Shown: in pieces, positions 14,807-27,579 of the stretch
Position numbering within the stretch: the first letter of the stretch is position 1
How the letters are laid out: each line of letters opens with the position of its first letter
Position numbers and translations under genes: made by a program
Notes under the pieces: model-generated
Seen by the model: the letters and a program-made list of their open reading frames with translations, nothing else
Databases searched by the model: none
What the model was told of the DNA's origin: nothing
Assembly (NCBI GenBank): GCA_029224185.1
Contig: CM055199.1
Span: forward strand, 13,297,089-13,361,088
Source: Karalla daura
Taxonomy: Eukaryota; Chordata; Actinopteri; Chaetodontiformes; Leiognathidae
Direction: 5' to 3'
Length of the DNA stretch: 64,000 bases

Positions 14807-14882
<76 letters not shown>
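14807..14882. repeat. (CA)n microsatellite
   Basis: This is an uninterrupted AC run of about 75 nt that directly abuts a copy of the dispersed teleost repeat on its right. Confidence 0.97.
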
Positions 14883-14883
<1 letters not shown>

Positions 14884-14884
<1 letters not shown>

Positions 14885-15000
14885 TTCACCCTCACTCACA
14901 CACCTGGGAGCAATTTAGAGTCTTCAATCGACTTAAACGTGCATGTTTGTGGATTGTGGGAGGAAAGCTGAGAAACAAGAACTCAGCGTGCGAACAAGAT
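14884..15000. repeat. Dispersed teleost repeat copy
   Basis: It contains 'caatttagagtcttcaatcg', 'aacgtgcatgtttgtgg' and 'attgtgggaggaaagc', matching the copies near 57290 and 7980. The CA array immediately to its left is a common neighbour of this family. Confidence 0.7.
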
Positions 15001-18000
15001 CACTTCATTGGGTCCGCACTTCATTAACATGAGGCTGTGACATCGTTAATTTGTGGACACACCTTATTGTAACAAAAGGATTCAAGTGCCGAGTTCAAGC
15101 GGTTTATCCGTATCATTGTAATTCATTCCTAGATTGAAATAAATTGAAATCAAATGAAAGGTATCCATTTTATGGAGTTCAAGTTGATGCCCAGTTAGTC
15201 AACAACAGTATCTTCATTTAGATGACCCAGTAAATTTCTCATGGCCGTGCCAAATTATTTAATTTTCACGCATTATTAAATCGTGGTTATAATTAGGTGA
15301 TCTCCTTCCCATGCGTTATTAACTTTTCTAACAAACGTCACCACTACATCTCTGGACATCCTATAAAATCACACCACAGAGACAATTAATGAATTCCTCA
15401 AGCCACGACCTGCCTTTTAATGTATCTCACCTGCAATCTCCTTACCTTCCTGCGTTGCCTAATAGATGACTTGCTGACTCGTTTTCTTTCCTGTCAAGGT
15501 CGATTGTCATCACCCTCGCGAGGTAATTCGTTAATAGCAGATGTGCCCCAGCGCCTCTCTTTTGGGGCTGATGGATGGTGCGAAACCTTCCTCGACCGGC
15601 GAGGGTGAAACAATAAACCTGTTAACCCAAACCACATCCAGGGTAGCCATGTTTAATGGCTTCATTATCCGTGTGTTCGACCTCGCTGCTTGTTAGCCAC
15701 GCCAGCAGCGTCCTTCACTCCACATGCAGACCCTAATGTGGCACAAGCCGAGTGGGGGGGGGGTAGCGGTTGTATAATTTATGTATTTGTTTGCGCCATG
15801 CAATCATGCCGTGTCAACAGAGTGATAGTGTGTACAGCTCCGGAGCTGCAGGTACCTCGGTGGTACCTACAGGAGCCGTGCAGTAGTTCTTTGGATACAT
15901 AAAGCCTGTTTGTTAAACATCAACAATCTCTCAGCATGAAATATTTATCTGGTCCATAATGGATCAGCTTTGCTCGCTATCATCCTCTGCATGCATTCAG
16001 AGGGGCTGTGTGATGTCTCCGTGGATCCTCCTTTCACGTGGAGTCAAATATTCAAAGCTCACAAATTTTCACCTTTCATAGATTTTTGCACGCCAGAGTC
16101 TCTTTACAGGTCGTGCTGCAAGTTTTATGAGCGAGACTAACACCCAGTCAGAAACGGAAACAATCACATTTGTTCTGTGTGTGCATAAATATTGCTCTGC
16201 AGTAGAGACGGTTTGGGAACTGTTTTGGTTAGAATGACCGCAATTTGTAGCAGGGACGAATGTAGAACAAAAAACTAAAGAGACCAAAACTTCTGGCACA
16301 GATCAGGCAGCAGATATTAAAAACTCTTGAAAACAAGCTGAGTCACCAGAGCTTCACCAGAGCTTTGCAGCCACCTCCTCGCCTGTGGATAATTATGGTG
16401 TTATGCTTTTTCAAATTAGCCAAATTTAAAAAAAGGTAAATATATAATCTCTGGCTTCTTTCTTTTCAACACCTCTTTTGAATTTGCATGTATTACACTC
16501 TCTTACCAACTTTAAGCTCCATTTGTTGTAATTGTTGTGCAACCTCTGGTAAAACTCTGAAAACACTGTAAACTGTAAGGTTCTCCAGCCAGTTCTTCAG
16601 AACATTAAACATTTTGAGCTGTTTTTTTTTACCTGGAGATGAAAATAGTGCATGACAACTTGAAAATGTCATTGGGCTGACAACCTCTGCTTTCCTGTTG
16701 TTTACTGCTTATTTGCTTCTATGTCTTTATTGATTTGTTTGTTCACTCTGTCCCTGTGCACTATTTATCATTGTGTAGTTCACCTAGTCATGCTGTGCTC
16801 CTCCTCCAAGCCTTATTCATAATCAAAGTGTTCAGATTTTAACACAGTTTTCTTTGGATTTTTATGCCTTTGTGATTAAGGGAAAGAAATGTGTGTTTAA
16901 GCTGATACCTGAACGTAAATTACAGCACCAAAAAAACTAACTTATCCTACAGGATGTTTGACCCCTCAGAGTTAGGGAGATATGAAGTTTCAACTTCTGA
17001 CAGAGATTAATTTGCTTTCACTCAATAATCCTGACAAAAGATTGTTGATTGTTTTTCATAGAATGCAAAAGATGCCACGTTTTCTACCTGTCACCATTCC
17101 CTCGTGATAAAGTCCTGACAACGCTGTGCTTTGCATGTCTGTCAGCTCAGGTGCACCCGTCTTTCATGCGTGATGAGACGTGTATAAATTCACCGTGTTT
17201 GTGTGCATGTTGATAATGTAAGCGACCCCGTTTTCACGTGCGCTACAGCGAGGAGAGCATCTGCTATTGATGAACATGCATATCGTGCTCCCCTCTCCCT
17301 GCAGGGTGGTGGCAGAGAGGCTGAGGAAGGAGGAAGGGGGGGGGGTTCAAACCAGCCACTGCAGAAACTCCTCCTGTCGTTTAGAGGCACACTCATCTGA
17401 GCTGATCTGTGATGTTTAATGCTCTGCCACGTCTGGGAGCGCCTCAAGAGGTTGTTGGATGTCGACATCATCACGGTCGTGGAGACGTGGATCCGATCCT
17501 CACATTTCAAGGTAACAAGAGAGATAAAAAACATGCTGTCTGTCACAGCATCTGTGCCGCTCCCATTGTGGCGACAGTAATGTGAGAGGAGACAGCACGT
17601 TCACTCAGACGTGGAAGAAATTTGGACAATATTCCTATTTTAACTGCATCCAAACTGTCAATCACAGAACACTTGTGTCCCCGGAAAATACTTTGAAACC
17701 TTTATTGCACTGTGTCTCTGAATGGGAACAGATGAATAGGTAGAACAACACACCTTTATTTTACATAATGCTGACACCCCCTCAGCATTATCTTTATGGC
17801 TGTGCAGGCCTGACTCCACTGTTCAGTCTCTCGAGCCATAACTGATCCCCCACATGAACATGACACACTGTAGATACAGATTTAATGTAGCAGCAAACAG
17901 AGGCTCCGCACACGGCAACACAAGGTGGTGTTTGTTCTGCAAAATTGAACTTGTGATCAGCTTTTCAGCTGCACTGGGTAAATATCAGCTACAGTTTCTT

Positions 18001-18249
18001 TGTTTGACACTGATATGAATCATTTTCTCTCTTTTTTTTTCAGTGTGTGTTTCTAAATGGTAATGACTTAAAAAAAAAAAAAAGATAAGGGGAGCAGCAG
18101 CAGCAAGCCGTCCATGGTCATAATAGAAAATATAGAGCTTCTCAGAATACATAGAGGCTTTTTTTGATCTCTGAGTTTTAAAAATAAAATTCTGTTTGTA
18201 CATATGCAGTTTGCACACAGCCTAATGCAGACATGACCCTGGATAACCG
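15001..18249. other. Non-coding region downstream of htr1b
   Basis: No gene was recognised. The part at about 15030-15620 is rich in homeodomain-type cores (TTAAT, ATTAAC, TAATTA-like) mixed with G+C-rich blocks and lacks low-complexity sequence, a texture often seen in conserved vertebrate enhancers. This is only an impression. TTTATT motifs (AATAAA on the minus strand) near 17700-17760 could serve as htr1b poly(A) signals, about 1 kb downstream of its stop. Confidence 0.4.
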
Positions 18250-18345
18250 CATATATGTATATGTGTATATGTATATATATATATGTGTGTATGTATGTGT
18301 GTATATGTATATATATATACACACACACACACACACGCATAAATA
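18250..18345. repeat. Alternating purine-pyrimidine TA/TG/CA tract
   Basis: A run of TATA, TGTG and CACA dinucleotides of nearly 100 nt lies about 375 bp downstream of the htr1b stop codon. Such tracts are prone to Z-DNA or cruciform structure and to length variation. Confidence 0.9.
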
Positions 18346-18718
18346 TATGTACATATACATAAAAACTGTTGTTCCTGCTGATTATTGGGTCACTGCTAAC
18401 CTTCACATACACCATCCACACATAATATGAACACCCCAGCACAAACACACATCAGATCTGTCCATCCTCCCCAGATCTCACAGAGGACTTCCTTGCAGTT
18501 ATTGGTCTGTGAATCCAGGGAAATCATAATTTGGACTAGTCTGATTTTCCCCCACTTATGCTTTTTTTTTTACTGTAATCTCCAGTATGGTCCAGGCAAA
18601 TGAAGATGGCTGTTGTTTTGCATGCACTAAATAAGTCCCAGACATTGCATCTCTTGGTGCTATTCAATATGCTCATATGTCAAAAAAATAAATAAAAATA
18701 CTCATTGGAGACACTGGC

Positions 18719-19801
18719 TCACACCCTGCAGCATCTGAAGCGCACAAGTTTATGGAAAGCTTTCTTGAAGTCCTCGTTCGACATGGTGTAGATAATGGGG
18801 TTGATGAGGGAGTTCAGGTATCCCAGCCAGGTGAAAAAGTCAAAGAGTTCTGGGTTGAAGCAGGTGTCGCATGTGGCCACCACCAGCGTGTAAATGAAAA
18901 ACGGCAGCCAGCAGACGATGTACGCGCCCAGGATTATCCCCAAAGTCTTGGTCGCTTTCCTCTCTCTGGCTGCGGAGATGCGCTTCTTCTCCAGGAGCGC
19001 GTCGGACACCGTCACCTTCACCTGGTTCTCGCTGGTGGAGGACTCTGTGGAGACCACGGAGCCCGGAGAGCTGGACACCAGATGCGCAGAGGTGAGTTTC
19101 TTCCCCACCTTTTTGGGGGACTGCTTCAAGATCCTCTTCCTCGCCTCGACGTAAATCCGCCCGTAGAGCACAATGAGCAGCAAGGTGGGGATGTAGAAAG
19201 CCCCGAAGGTGGAGTAGATGGTGTAGAAAATATGATCCGTGTTGACGCTGCAGCTGGTCATCTCCTCCGCCTTCACCTGCCTCCAGAAGAGGGGAGGCAG
19301 GGAGATGGAGATGGCGATCACCCACGCTGTGGCCACCATCCCAGCTGCGCGTCCCGGAGTGCGCTTCTTGGAGTACTCCACCGCGTCCGTGATGGCCCAG
19401 TACCTGTCCAGCGCGATGACGCACAGGTGCAGGATGGAGGCCGTGCAGCAGGTGATGTCCGAGGAGAGCCAGATGTCGCACACCACCTGGCCCAGCGTCC
19501 AGGTGTGGATGACGGTGTAGAGGACGCAGATGGGCATCACCAGGATGGACACCAGCAGGTCGGTTACGGCCAGGGAGGCGATCAGGAAGTTGGCCGGAGT
19601 CTGTAGCTTCTTGGACTGGGAGATGGTGGCGATGACGAAGGCGTTGGATAAAGTGGTGGCCAGTGTGATGGCGGAGAGGAGCACGGCCAGGCTGATCTGG
19701 AAGCCCAGGCTCTGCTCGTCCATAGGTGACACATCAGAGAGCAGGCTGTGGTTGGAGGAGTTCAGCAGAGGCGCTGGCTCGACTTGCCCGGAGCCCTCCA
19801 T
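18719..19801 (-). CDS. htr1b: 5-hydroxytryptamine receptor 1B (serotonin GPCR)
   Basis: This intronless class A GPCR of 360 residues (human HTR1B has 390) couples to Gi/o and acts as a presynaptic auto- or heteroreceptor at the plasma membrane. The start chosen is the ATG at 19801. The frame stays open 38 codons further upstream, but with no in-frame ATG at its head. Visible landmarks are two N-glycosylation sequons (N14, N17), seven hydrophobic segments, the amine-binding Asp of TM3 in CDIWLSSDITCCTAS, the DRY motif in ALDRYWAITDA, a long basic third intracellular loop, the TM6 motif CWLPFF, TM7 FFTWLGYLNS and NPIIY, and a C-terminal Cys pair that is a likely palmitoylation site. TM7 has Thr in FFTW, as in human 5-HT1B; rodents have Asn there. 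The assignment to 1B rather than 1D rests on the overall match and on its place beside nt5e, snx14 and syncrip. Confidence 0.95.
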   Translation of the reverse strand: MEGSGQVEPAPLLNSSNHSLLSDVSPMDEQSLGFQISLAVLLSAITLATTLSNAFVIATISQSKKLQTPANFLIASLAVTDLLVSILVMPICVLYTVIHTWTLGQVVCDIWLSSDITCCTASILHLCVIALDRYWAITDAVEYSKKRTPGRAAGMVATAWVIAISISLPPLFWRQVKAEEMTSCSVNTDHIFYTIYSTFGAFYIPTLLLIVLYGRIYVEARKRILKQSPKKVGKKLTSAHLVSSSPGSVVSTESSTSENQVKVTVSDALLEKKRISAARERKATKTLGIILGAYIVCWLPFFIYTLVVATCDTCFNPELFDFFTWLGYLNSLINPIIYTMSNEDFKKAFHKLVRFRCCRV

Positions 19802-20218
19802 AACTTTTACGCACTGATTGTCATATTTTCTCCGAGATGTCTGACATTCAAGGTGCGTTTTGTCCGGTCTGCCACCTCCACGGGAAAACCAGACAGATCC
19901 TCTCTTTCCTTGCACGTTTTCTCCATTTCAGGCTTCTCCGTTTTGCAGCCATAGAATGAAACTTCTCAGCTGTGATGATGTGCAGCAGCAGCAGAGGCAT
20001 CTGTGCCGCGCCAGGCTGGTGCGTAAAGGATGCGCGACGCGTCCTGGTGCGCCAACATCTGGGCAGATGTCACAGATAATCCGCATGTAGGGCACAAGTC
20101 CTCCAGAGCTGCTGCTCGTCTGGCCCCCTGTGGCTGAGTGCTAGAGCCCACCCAAAGTCTCAGCTTTATACAGACTCTGACATCAAACAAGCTGCACTGA
20201 TCACAGCCTCCCCTCACC
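19802..20218 (-). promoter_or_regulatory. htr1b 5' UTR and proximal upstream region
   Basis: This is the sequence immediately upstream of the htr1b start, which should hold the transcription start because the coding region is a single exon. I cannot place the start site or a TATA box with confidence. A CT tract bounds it upstream. Confidence 0.45.
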
Positions 20219-20234
20219 TCTCTCTCTCTCCCTG

Positions 20235-20300
<66 letters not shown>

Positions 20301-20315
20301 TCTCTCTCTCTCTCT
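20219..20315. repeat. (CT)n polypyrimidine tract upstream of htr1b
   Basis: This CT/GT-interrupted dinucleotide tract of nearly 100 nt lies about 420 bp upstream of the htr1b start codon. On the coding strand it reads (GA)n, a GAGA-type purine tract capable of triplex (H-DNA) formation. Confidence 0.95.
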
Positions 20316-22084
20316 GAAGTCGAGGCTATCTGCTGGGTCATAGTGCCCAGTGTTTGCCAATATTGAAATTATTATTATCGTCGTGATTCCAAATAGAAAA
20401 TATCTTGTTTCATATCATACCCACTTTCACCACACTGGTAATACTGTGGGTTTATAAAGTATATCTAATGGCTTCGCTAATGACACTGATGCTTTATAGA
20501 AACCATATAAAACATTATGAAGAAGAAGGTCTTGAATGTGAAACATGCCCATCATTATCTACATCAATAAATTGGAAAAATATTCTGCTAGAGTTCTTGA
20601 TAAAAAGTATAAATATAATAAAGTCTGTTCTCTCGCAATTACAAACACATGAAACATGTAAGCCTAATAATTGGTAACACTGTGGTCGAGGTATATTCAG
20701 TTATTATATTTTAAGTGCTTCGTACTGTTCATATTTTACCTGCCTTGTACCTCAACAGTGCTTTGTGCAGTGCATGCTTTGTGACTGTGGAAGGAAGATA
20801 GTGAGAACATGCAAGCCCACGAGTAAAACCCAGGACCTTCTCACATTTAGACAACAGTGCTACCACTTTATGCTTTACAATTGCTAATCAATGCTGCTTT
20901 ATTTTTCTGTCTGCAGGAGGAGTCACAGTTGCTGAAAAGATCACGCATTAATGCATATACAACTATGATGGTGCTTGAAAGACAAAATGGACGAGGCCGA
21001 GGTGATAGACCATTGTTAATAAAGCATCAAACAGCACAATAACCCAACATGAGACAGGGGAAAAGATGACAAAAATAAGGCAATAACTGTCCTCTTTTAT
21101 TATATTTGATTGGCTACATTATTATAAAGTGGCTGCCACTATACTTCACACCTTATCGTCAAAGCACAGCAGTTCGCGCACATTGAATCCTGCCATTTCC
21201 GGCACTTATATGCTGTGAAAGTGGCTGTTGATATCTACATTAGGTCAGTGGCAGCATACACGCACACAAGGCTGCAAATCTATCACTCATGGTGTCGGCT
21301 CTCAGGTTCTCTCATGGCCTTTGCCGAGGCCGCAGTGGGCCCATAATCTATAGCCGAGCACCTGACAATATCTGTGAAATGAATTTTCCATCTGGTCAGG
21401 AAATATATAAATTATGCAATCAGGCTGTGAATCCCCCTTCTCACATACAAGTGCATGCATGCACGCGCACACGCACGCACACACACACACGCACACAGTC
21501 GACATCCATTTTCCAAAGAAAGGGACTGAAATGACTCAGACTATTGAATCTGCTCTTATCTTTTCTCACCTCATGCTTCTGCAGCAGCCGTGTCTCCTTT
21601 CCCCCCCATCTCCTCTTACTCATTTCCTCATCAGAAACTTTTGATTGAAATCGACTTGTCACTTATATCACGCCTGATTGCCCATGGTTCTCAGCTGGTT
21701 TTATTTGCAACTGAAATATAAAGTTGTTAAGGTTGTTTGTTTATTTTCTCTGATAAACTGATGTATTTTTTTCTTTTATTAGCTTTGACCTCAGGGTTGT
21801 AAAACCCAGTCCTATCTTGTTTGTTAAAATGTCTATTACTTAGGGTGCAAATATGCAGAAGATAGATAGAAGGTAGAACAACAGTAATAGTGCTGAAAAT
21901 ACTGGATTAGATCACAGTTAACTGTGATGAAACATATTTCAGTTGCATGCATCAACATCAACAAAGTATTTCTAATTAGACACTTATTTAATGTCTCAAA
22001 TTCTGACAATTAAGGTTTCCTATTTGTCTTTTTTTGTAGTGTACTCAAGTCACTGTAAATTTCCTTTTTCACTCTATTTAGTGA
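20316..22084. other. Intergenic region with minor repeats
   Basis: No gene is supported. A partial copy of the dispersed teleost repeat lies near 20780-20870 and a short CA tract near 21462-21500. Confidence 0.5.
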
Positions 22085-22330
22085 TACATTGTAGCTGAGT
22101 GGTTAGCACTGTCATCTCACAGCAAGAAGGTCCCATTATCTCCTGGTCATACTGAGGGTCTTCCTATGTGGAGTTTGCATGTCTCTTTACATCTGCATGG
22201 GTTTTCGCCAGGTCCTCAAATTCACTTCCACAATCTGAAAAAAATGCATGTCTAGATTGGGAGAGACTGATGACCCATCCAGGCTGTATTTTGCCCTGTT
22301 TGTATTCGGATAATCACCCACAAATCCCTA
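22085..22330. repeat. Dispersed teleost repeat copy
   Basis: The run 'gtggttagcactgtcatctcacagcaagaaggtcc', then 'gtggagtttgcatgtctc' and 'tgcatgggttttcgcc', is the diagnostic order of this family's 5' half. Related strings occur near 13430, 30845 and 34175. Confidence 0.75.
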
Positions 22331-25300
22331 TGATTTTATGTTCTATAGCACAGTCTATGTATCATCATTCATGGTTAGTCTGGGTAGTCTCTGTCTCATT
22401 GCAGAATGCGCAATGATTTTGACTTCACAGAACTATTGATTTTCTGTGTATTTCTCTCTAACTGTGTTTATATGTATATCAGAGGTCAAAATTTGAACTC
22501 AATTAAGTCTGTCTATCTGTGCATCTAGGGTTACTTGCCATCGTGACCAGTCATAAGCCACAGCCGTAAGAGCCTTAGTTTAGTCATGTGGAGGTATCTG
22601 AAAAGAATGTACTTTCCACAAATCTTTGGGTCACCAGGTCAAGCTAAGGTTGACAAAGGTCAGGCTCATGTTTGTCACATGGTTTGGATGAAACAAAGCA
22701 CGTATGGTCGTCTTAGGACTTAAACTTGCAGACAGAGGAAGGTGGACAAGGTAGAGTTTGGAGTACTTCTTAGGTCTTTATGAGACTGTTTAGATACAAT
22801 CTTATTTTTTTATACTTTTCTAATTTATCATAGAGATTTTGATCTTGGGTGTCACCACTAAATTATTAAAAACTGCGTAGGAATAATATCTAATACCTTT
22901 ATATAATCATATCTATATTAGCTATAGAAGTTGTGTTACAATGACTAATCTGTTTATGTCATCTTTAAACCTTGTGAACCGAGGATAAGAAGCCACATTT
23001 GTCTTCCTGTTGTTATTTCTGACAGTTACACACATTCAGTTCAGAATTTACGGGCCAGAAACCAAGGGCATAACAGCAAAACAAAGCCCATTTGTTCAAA
23101 TATGTTGGTGTTTTTCATTTTGAAACCATCACAGAGCCTTTCCAGCCTGTGAATAATCATATTTAGGTCTCATAAAATGCTGCATGGAGCATACCTTAAT
23201 TTATGGAAGGAGAGAGGATATCAATTTGTCAAACGAGTCAGACATTGTCATTTAACAGTCGTCATGGACTGCAACAGTTTAAGTATTATACACCACAGCA
23301 TCTAAATGAAACGAATGCGCTCCCTTGTCCATATGTTAAGCTCCCATTTGAACAGGTTTTGAAAAACTGCTGGTTTTGACAGTTTCTGAGCTCGCATTAA
23401 ATCCAAGGTTGGCATTGCTGGGAGATGAATCTATAATGCCATTTGGATACAATATCAGATTTGTTAAAATGGCCTTGATAGCTGCTGGCTACTGAAGCTG
23501 ATAACTGAGGTGTGTTGCAGCAAAAGTGTTGCAACTTCATGCTCTAATATGTGGCTGAATCTTGCTCTCGTGTACAAAGAATGAGAGGGACTGAAGGTTC
23601 GTTTTGAGTATAGGGTTTTCTGTAAATACCATCAAACTCAAATAAAAACATTTGGCAAAAAATATATACTTTATCCCAATAAAGTTTCCAAGAACAATTT
23701 CCTGCTGTGTGGGCTTGCACAGGGTGGAGCCGTATGCAGACCTCTGAGCTGGTACAGTCAAAATGCAAAAGTCAGAGCAGGGTCACAACCAGAGGGAGCT
23801 TTCCCACACAGCTAGACAGACAAAATGTCAAAACAGGAAGAAACAGGCTTCAGGTAATCAGGTTAAGATCAAACCGGAGGCTGGAAAGCCAGAACAAGTA
23901 GCACTCGGACACATAACAGCCCACAAAGTGAACTGGCGTGTGTGTGTATGTGTGAGTGGGTGAGGCAGTCAGGTGATGAAGGGAAGGAGAGGAGGGAAAG
24001 TGTGAGGACACCTGGTATACAGGTGAAACCACCCGTGAAAGACTGACATGCAGCCAGAGAAATAGAAATGAGGTGTGATATATAAATATATATGTAAATA
24101 TAAATCTTTTCGAGGCAACACTTCAGACTTAATATGAGCTCAATAAAACCAACCTCTCTTCATGTGAAAAACTTCCAACAAGCTGATTAACGAGCCTGCA
24201 CGAGCGTCACGCGGTCGCGCGTCGTTTCGAGCTTGATGCAGCGTGAAGGTATCTCACAGCGCTGCAAATTAACGATGCATTCACATGAACTCGCCTGAGT
24301 TTTAACAAACAATCAATGGCAAAAAAAAAGAGAGAGAGACCCAGCTACTGTGTTTCCATGGAGGGTGAACGGAGTTCGCCTGAGAATAACAACATCAAAG
24401 GTTATTTTTCATTGACCACATTGATTGTGTGACGCGGCATCGAGGTGAAATTCAATTCCTAGAATTCTTGTGCATATAATCGGTCAGGTTCAAGCTGCTG
24501 CTGTGCTTTGAAAAGGCATCTAAGCCTCTCTTATACCTGTCGTTGGCATTAAATGTTGGCGTAGAACGTTGGAGATGCTGCAAAGGTTTAAGTTGGTTTC
24601 AGCACAATGGGAAACAATGGGTCAGTCTTTGGAAAAAGCACAGCTTATAATGTTTGGTTTTACGTAGAATACCAACTCCACCAGGACAACCCTGAACAGT
24701 TTTCCGGTAACAGAATTAAAGTGTGCGACGATGCCTATTTTATTTACTTGTGCATATTTTAAATGCCTTTCCTATTTACTTCCCTGTATCTTGCTTCTCC
24801 CACCGAGTCCAAAGACGTGCTGGTAAAATTACCACACGTCTTCAGTGATTTCTATGACTCTTGTTTTACACTCGAATTCTCATGCAGACAGTGACAAACT
24901 ACAGGCACTCCTCTGTATCCGAGCTCAGCAGAGAGTGTCAGCAGGCAGAGCTCGAGGAAACAAACTCGGCTGTGAGTTCACGATTGTGTCCCTTCACTGA
25001 CCATGGTGACAGTGCAGCGCCGCAGCACAGCCATCCGCTCTAAGTCACTCACAAAGACACACTCTTTTCTTTTCCTTCGCTCACAAACAAGCAACTACAT
25101 GCAAAATGAGTCACTTTTAGACAAGCAACTACAAACAACATCGACCAATCAAAAGCTCCAAATCGCTCCAACTGTTTGGTCTCGACCAAAACCTGCAGCA
25201 GTGGCAAAGTCTCTGATGTGGGGTTACGAAACAGCGATGGTAGTGTTTTCCTTTGTCTCTCGCTATGGAGGACGAGCACCACACACTTGTGTACGTGGGC

Positions 25301-25920
25301 CTGCAGGACAAGCAGGCGGGCTGATGAAATGAAAAGCAAGGTTTTAATAAAACAAAAGCAGATTCCCGACGTACAGTAAAGACAAAGTCCAAAATGAAGT
25401 ATGCAAAATAAAATTATAGGAAACAAACAAAAACAAGGGGGACAAAAGTAGATGGAGTGAAAACTCTGGAAGACATGAACTCAGTCACTAAACATGTGTG
25501 AAAAGTCTCCCTAAAACACCATATCCAGTGGCCTAAAACTTTGCTCGCATGTCGGTGAGAAATTCAAAAAATAAGCCATGTTTTGTAAAAAAATAAAAAA
25601 TAAAAAATACTGAAAGATGCGAAGGCCTGCCTCACATTTGCTTTGTGTCTCACTTCACTTTTCCATGTGGAGGCTGTGGAGGCTTCAGCGTGAGTGACCC
25701 AGTTCAGGAGCGATGGCGGCGGCAGTGGGTAATTTCTTTGACTCTGTTTCTGTTATCTCCCCTCATCTCTAAACACGCTGCAGCACCGCGGAGTGGCTGC
25801 TACAGCCAGTCTCACAGCAGTCCCGAAAGGCCTATTTTTAACCAGGTAATAAGGTGTCCAGCCAGCCTTAAAACTGCTTACAAGCACATGCTTTCTTTTC
25901 CTATTCTAAACCTTAAGATA
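22331..25920. other. Intergenic region without a recognised gene
   Basis: No exon or RNA gene is supported. The G+C-rich part near 24190-24300 is free of repeats, but nothing in the sequence proves a function. Short GT runs occur near 23935-23960. Confidence 0.5.
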
Positions 25921-25990
25921 TGATAAGACAAGATAAGATAGAACTTTATTCATCCCCAAGGGCAAATTTCATCACGATATCAGAGTAATA
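25921..25990. repeat. Transposon-end-like fragment (ACTTTATT..TCCCC type)
   Basis: The string 'gaactttattcatccccaagggcaaatttc' resembles a very common teleost transposable-element end ('tttattnatcccc..ggg'). A second fragment of the same type occurs at 29222-29260. No coding remnant accompanies it. Confidence 0.55.
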
Positions 25991-27129
25991 CGTGACCCAA
26001 CAGACCTGAGCACTGTGTAGTGCAAAATGTATTTATGTGTTGCAATAAAACCACTGAAATTTAACATGAATATGAAAATGAATTATCCCAACCTAATTTA
26101 TATGTTTGGCATTCGCAAAAAAAAAAAAAGAATTGTGTTGTCTTTGCACTATTTTTGTCTCTGGACGTCTCAAAGGGCCACGTTTCAGACCACGTGTTTC
26201 CCATTGTTCAACTGCATTATTTTAAAACTGTGTTGGGGAAGAAACCAGAGTAGGTCGGTCGGTAAACAGATCAAGTTCCTGCCAAGATGATTTCACTGGA
26301 GAATAGTTGGAGTGAAACATCAGCTGTAGTATGTCTCTGGCACGTGGTGGCTGAGATTTGTAAATTATTTTGTGGTCTCTGTCTAAATATTTATGCTGAC
26401 TTTCTCGGAAAACAAGTCTTACATAAACTTACAGTGAGGTGTTAACAAATCTGCTCCCTGGGTTTTAAATGGTGTTTTTACATCTCAGACCTGAAACTAT
26501 GAAGTTATAAAACCAAAACAAGGCACTCAAGGACACCAAAACTCACCTCTGAGGGAAGGAGAAGTGTTTTGTACTTTCTATGACTGAAGTTTATCAAAAG
26601 TACTTTCATCTCATTTTTTCGAGGCGACCTTTCAGTTGCTGTCATCGTCTATTTCTGACCTTCATAACTGGCGGATGTAGAAACCAAATAGGGCAACCCC
26701 AAATCAGGGCAGTTCCCCTGTTGTCCCTCTCCACCTTCCCAAACCTCCCGCTTTTCCAAATGTCTCCGACACGAGAGACGAGAGGAATGACCAGCTGAGC
26801 AGCTGGGTCAGCCATGTTTGGAACCAGGATCCTGAAAGTGTCTCATGTGTGCCGCCGAGTCTTCAATTAAACAGCGAGGACACTGTGGATCTGTTTAGAG
26901 TCTGCCTTGTTTTTGCTACGATACAAAAACATTATATGGAATGTCTCGCTGTGACATTTGGTTGTAATTTGCAAAAAGTGGAGAGTTTGGAGCTTCCAAC
27001 ACGTCCCGATAGCTCAGACATTCCCACCAAAGGAAGGGACAAGGTTCTTTAAACAGATCTAAGTATGTAGGTATTAAAAGCCTGGACGGTGTGGAATTTA
27101 AAAAGGTAGTTTATCTCACCAGTTGTGAG

Positions 27130-27235
27130 TAATGTGGGCAACAACGCCATGCACTGAGGTGGATTGGAGACTTTAAATTGACCTTTGTGTATTTGTGTGC
27201 GTGTGTTTACCCTGTGACAGATGATATATCCAGTA
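27130..27235. repeat. Dispersed teleost repeat fragment
   Basis: The fragment carries 'gactttaaattgacc', then 'tttgtgtgcgtgtgtttaccctgtgac', matching the central part of the family. Confidence 0.5.
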
Positions 27236-27481
27236 GACCATCAGATCGGCACTCTTCTCGACAAATGAAGTAGACATATTGTGTTGTGAACCTACTCAAT
27301 ATAGAGGTGCGGCTTTTGAAAGGTTCACTTTCATTGACTTTGATGGTTCCATTCAGGTGTGAGGAGTGACAATTGGTTAGAGTTAAGATAACATCACAGC
27401 ATAGTACAGAAATAGAGAGGGGAGAGAAACCTGCTTGCTGCTTACCTGCTCTGCTGGTTTACCTCAAATAACACAGCAAAC

Positions 27482-27546
27482 TATGGAATTTAGATTATGG
27501 AATGTGGAATGTGGAATATGGAATATAGAATGTGGAATATGGAATC
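27482..27546. repeat. GGAAT-type minisatellite
   Basis: About eight imperfect tandem units built on TATGGAATGTGGAA occur head to tail. The period is irregular (about 7-14 nt). Confidence 0.8.
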
Positions 27547-27579
27547 CTATCTAATTGATAGGAAATGTGAGGAAGGGCT

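Noticed and set aside
17190..17546. 118-codon minus-strand frame
   Set aside because: It is partly generated by a G-rich purine tract and shows no domain or splice context.
18752..19606. Long open frame (284 codons) on the plus strand opposite htr1b
   Set aside because: It is the antisense shadow of the G+C-rich receptor gene; composition is biased and no domain is recognisable.
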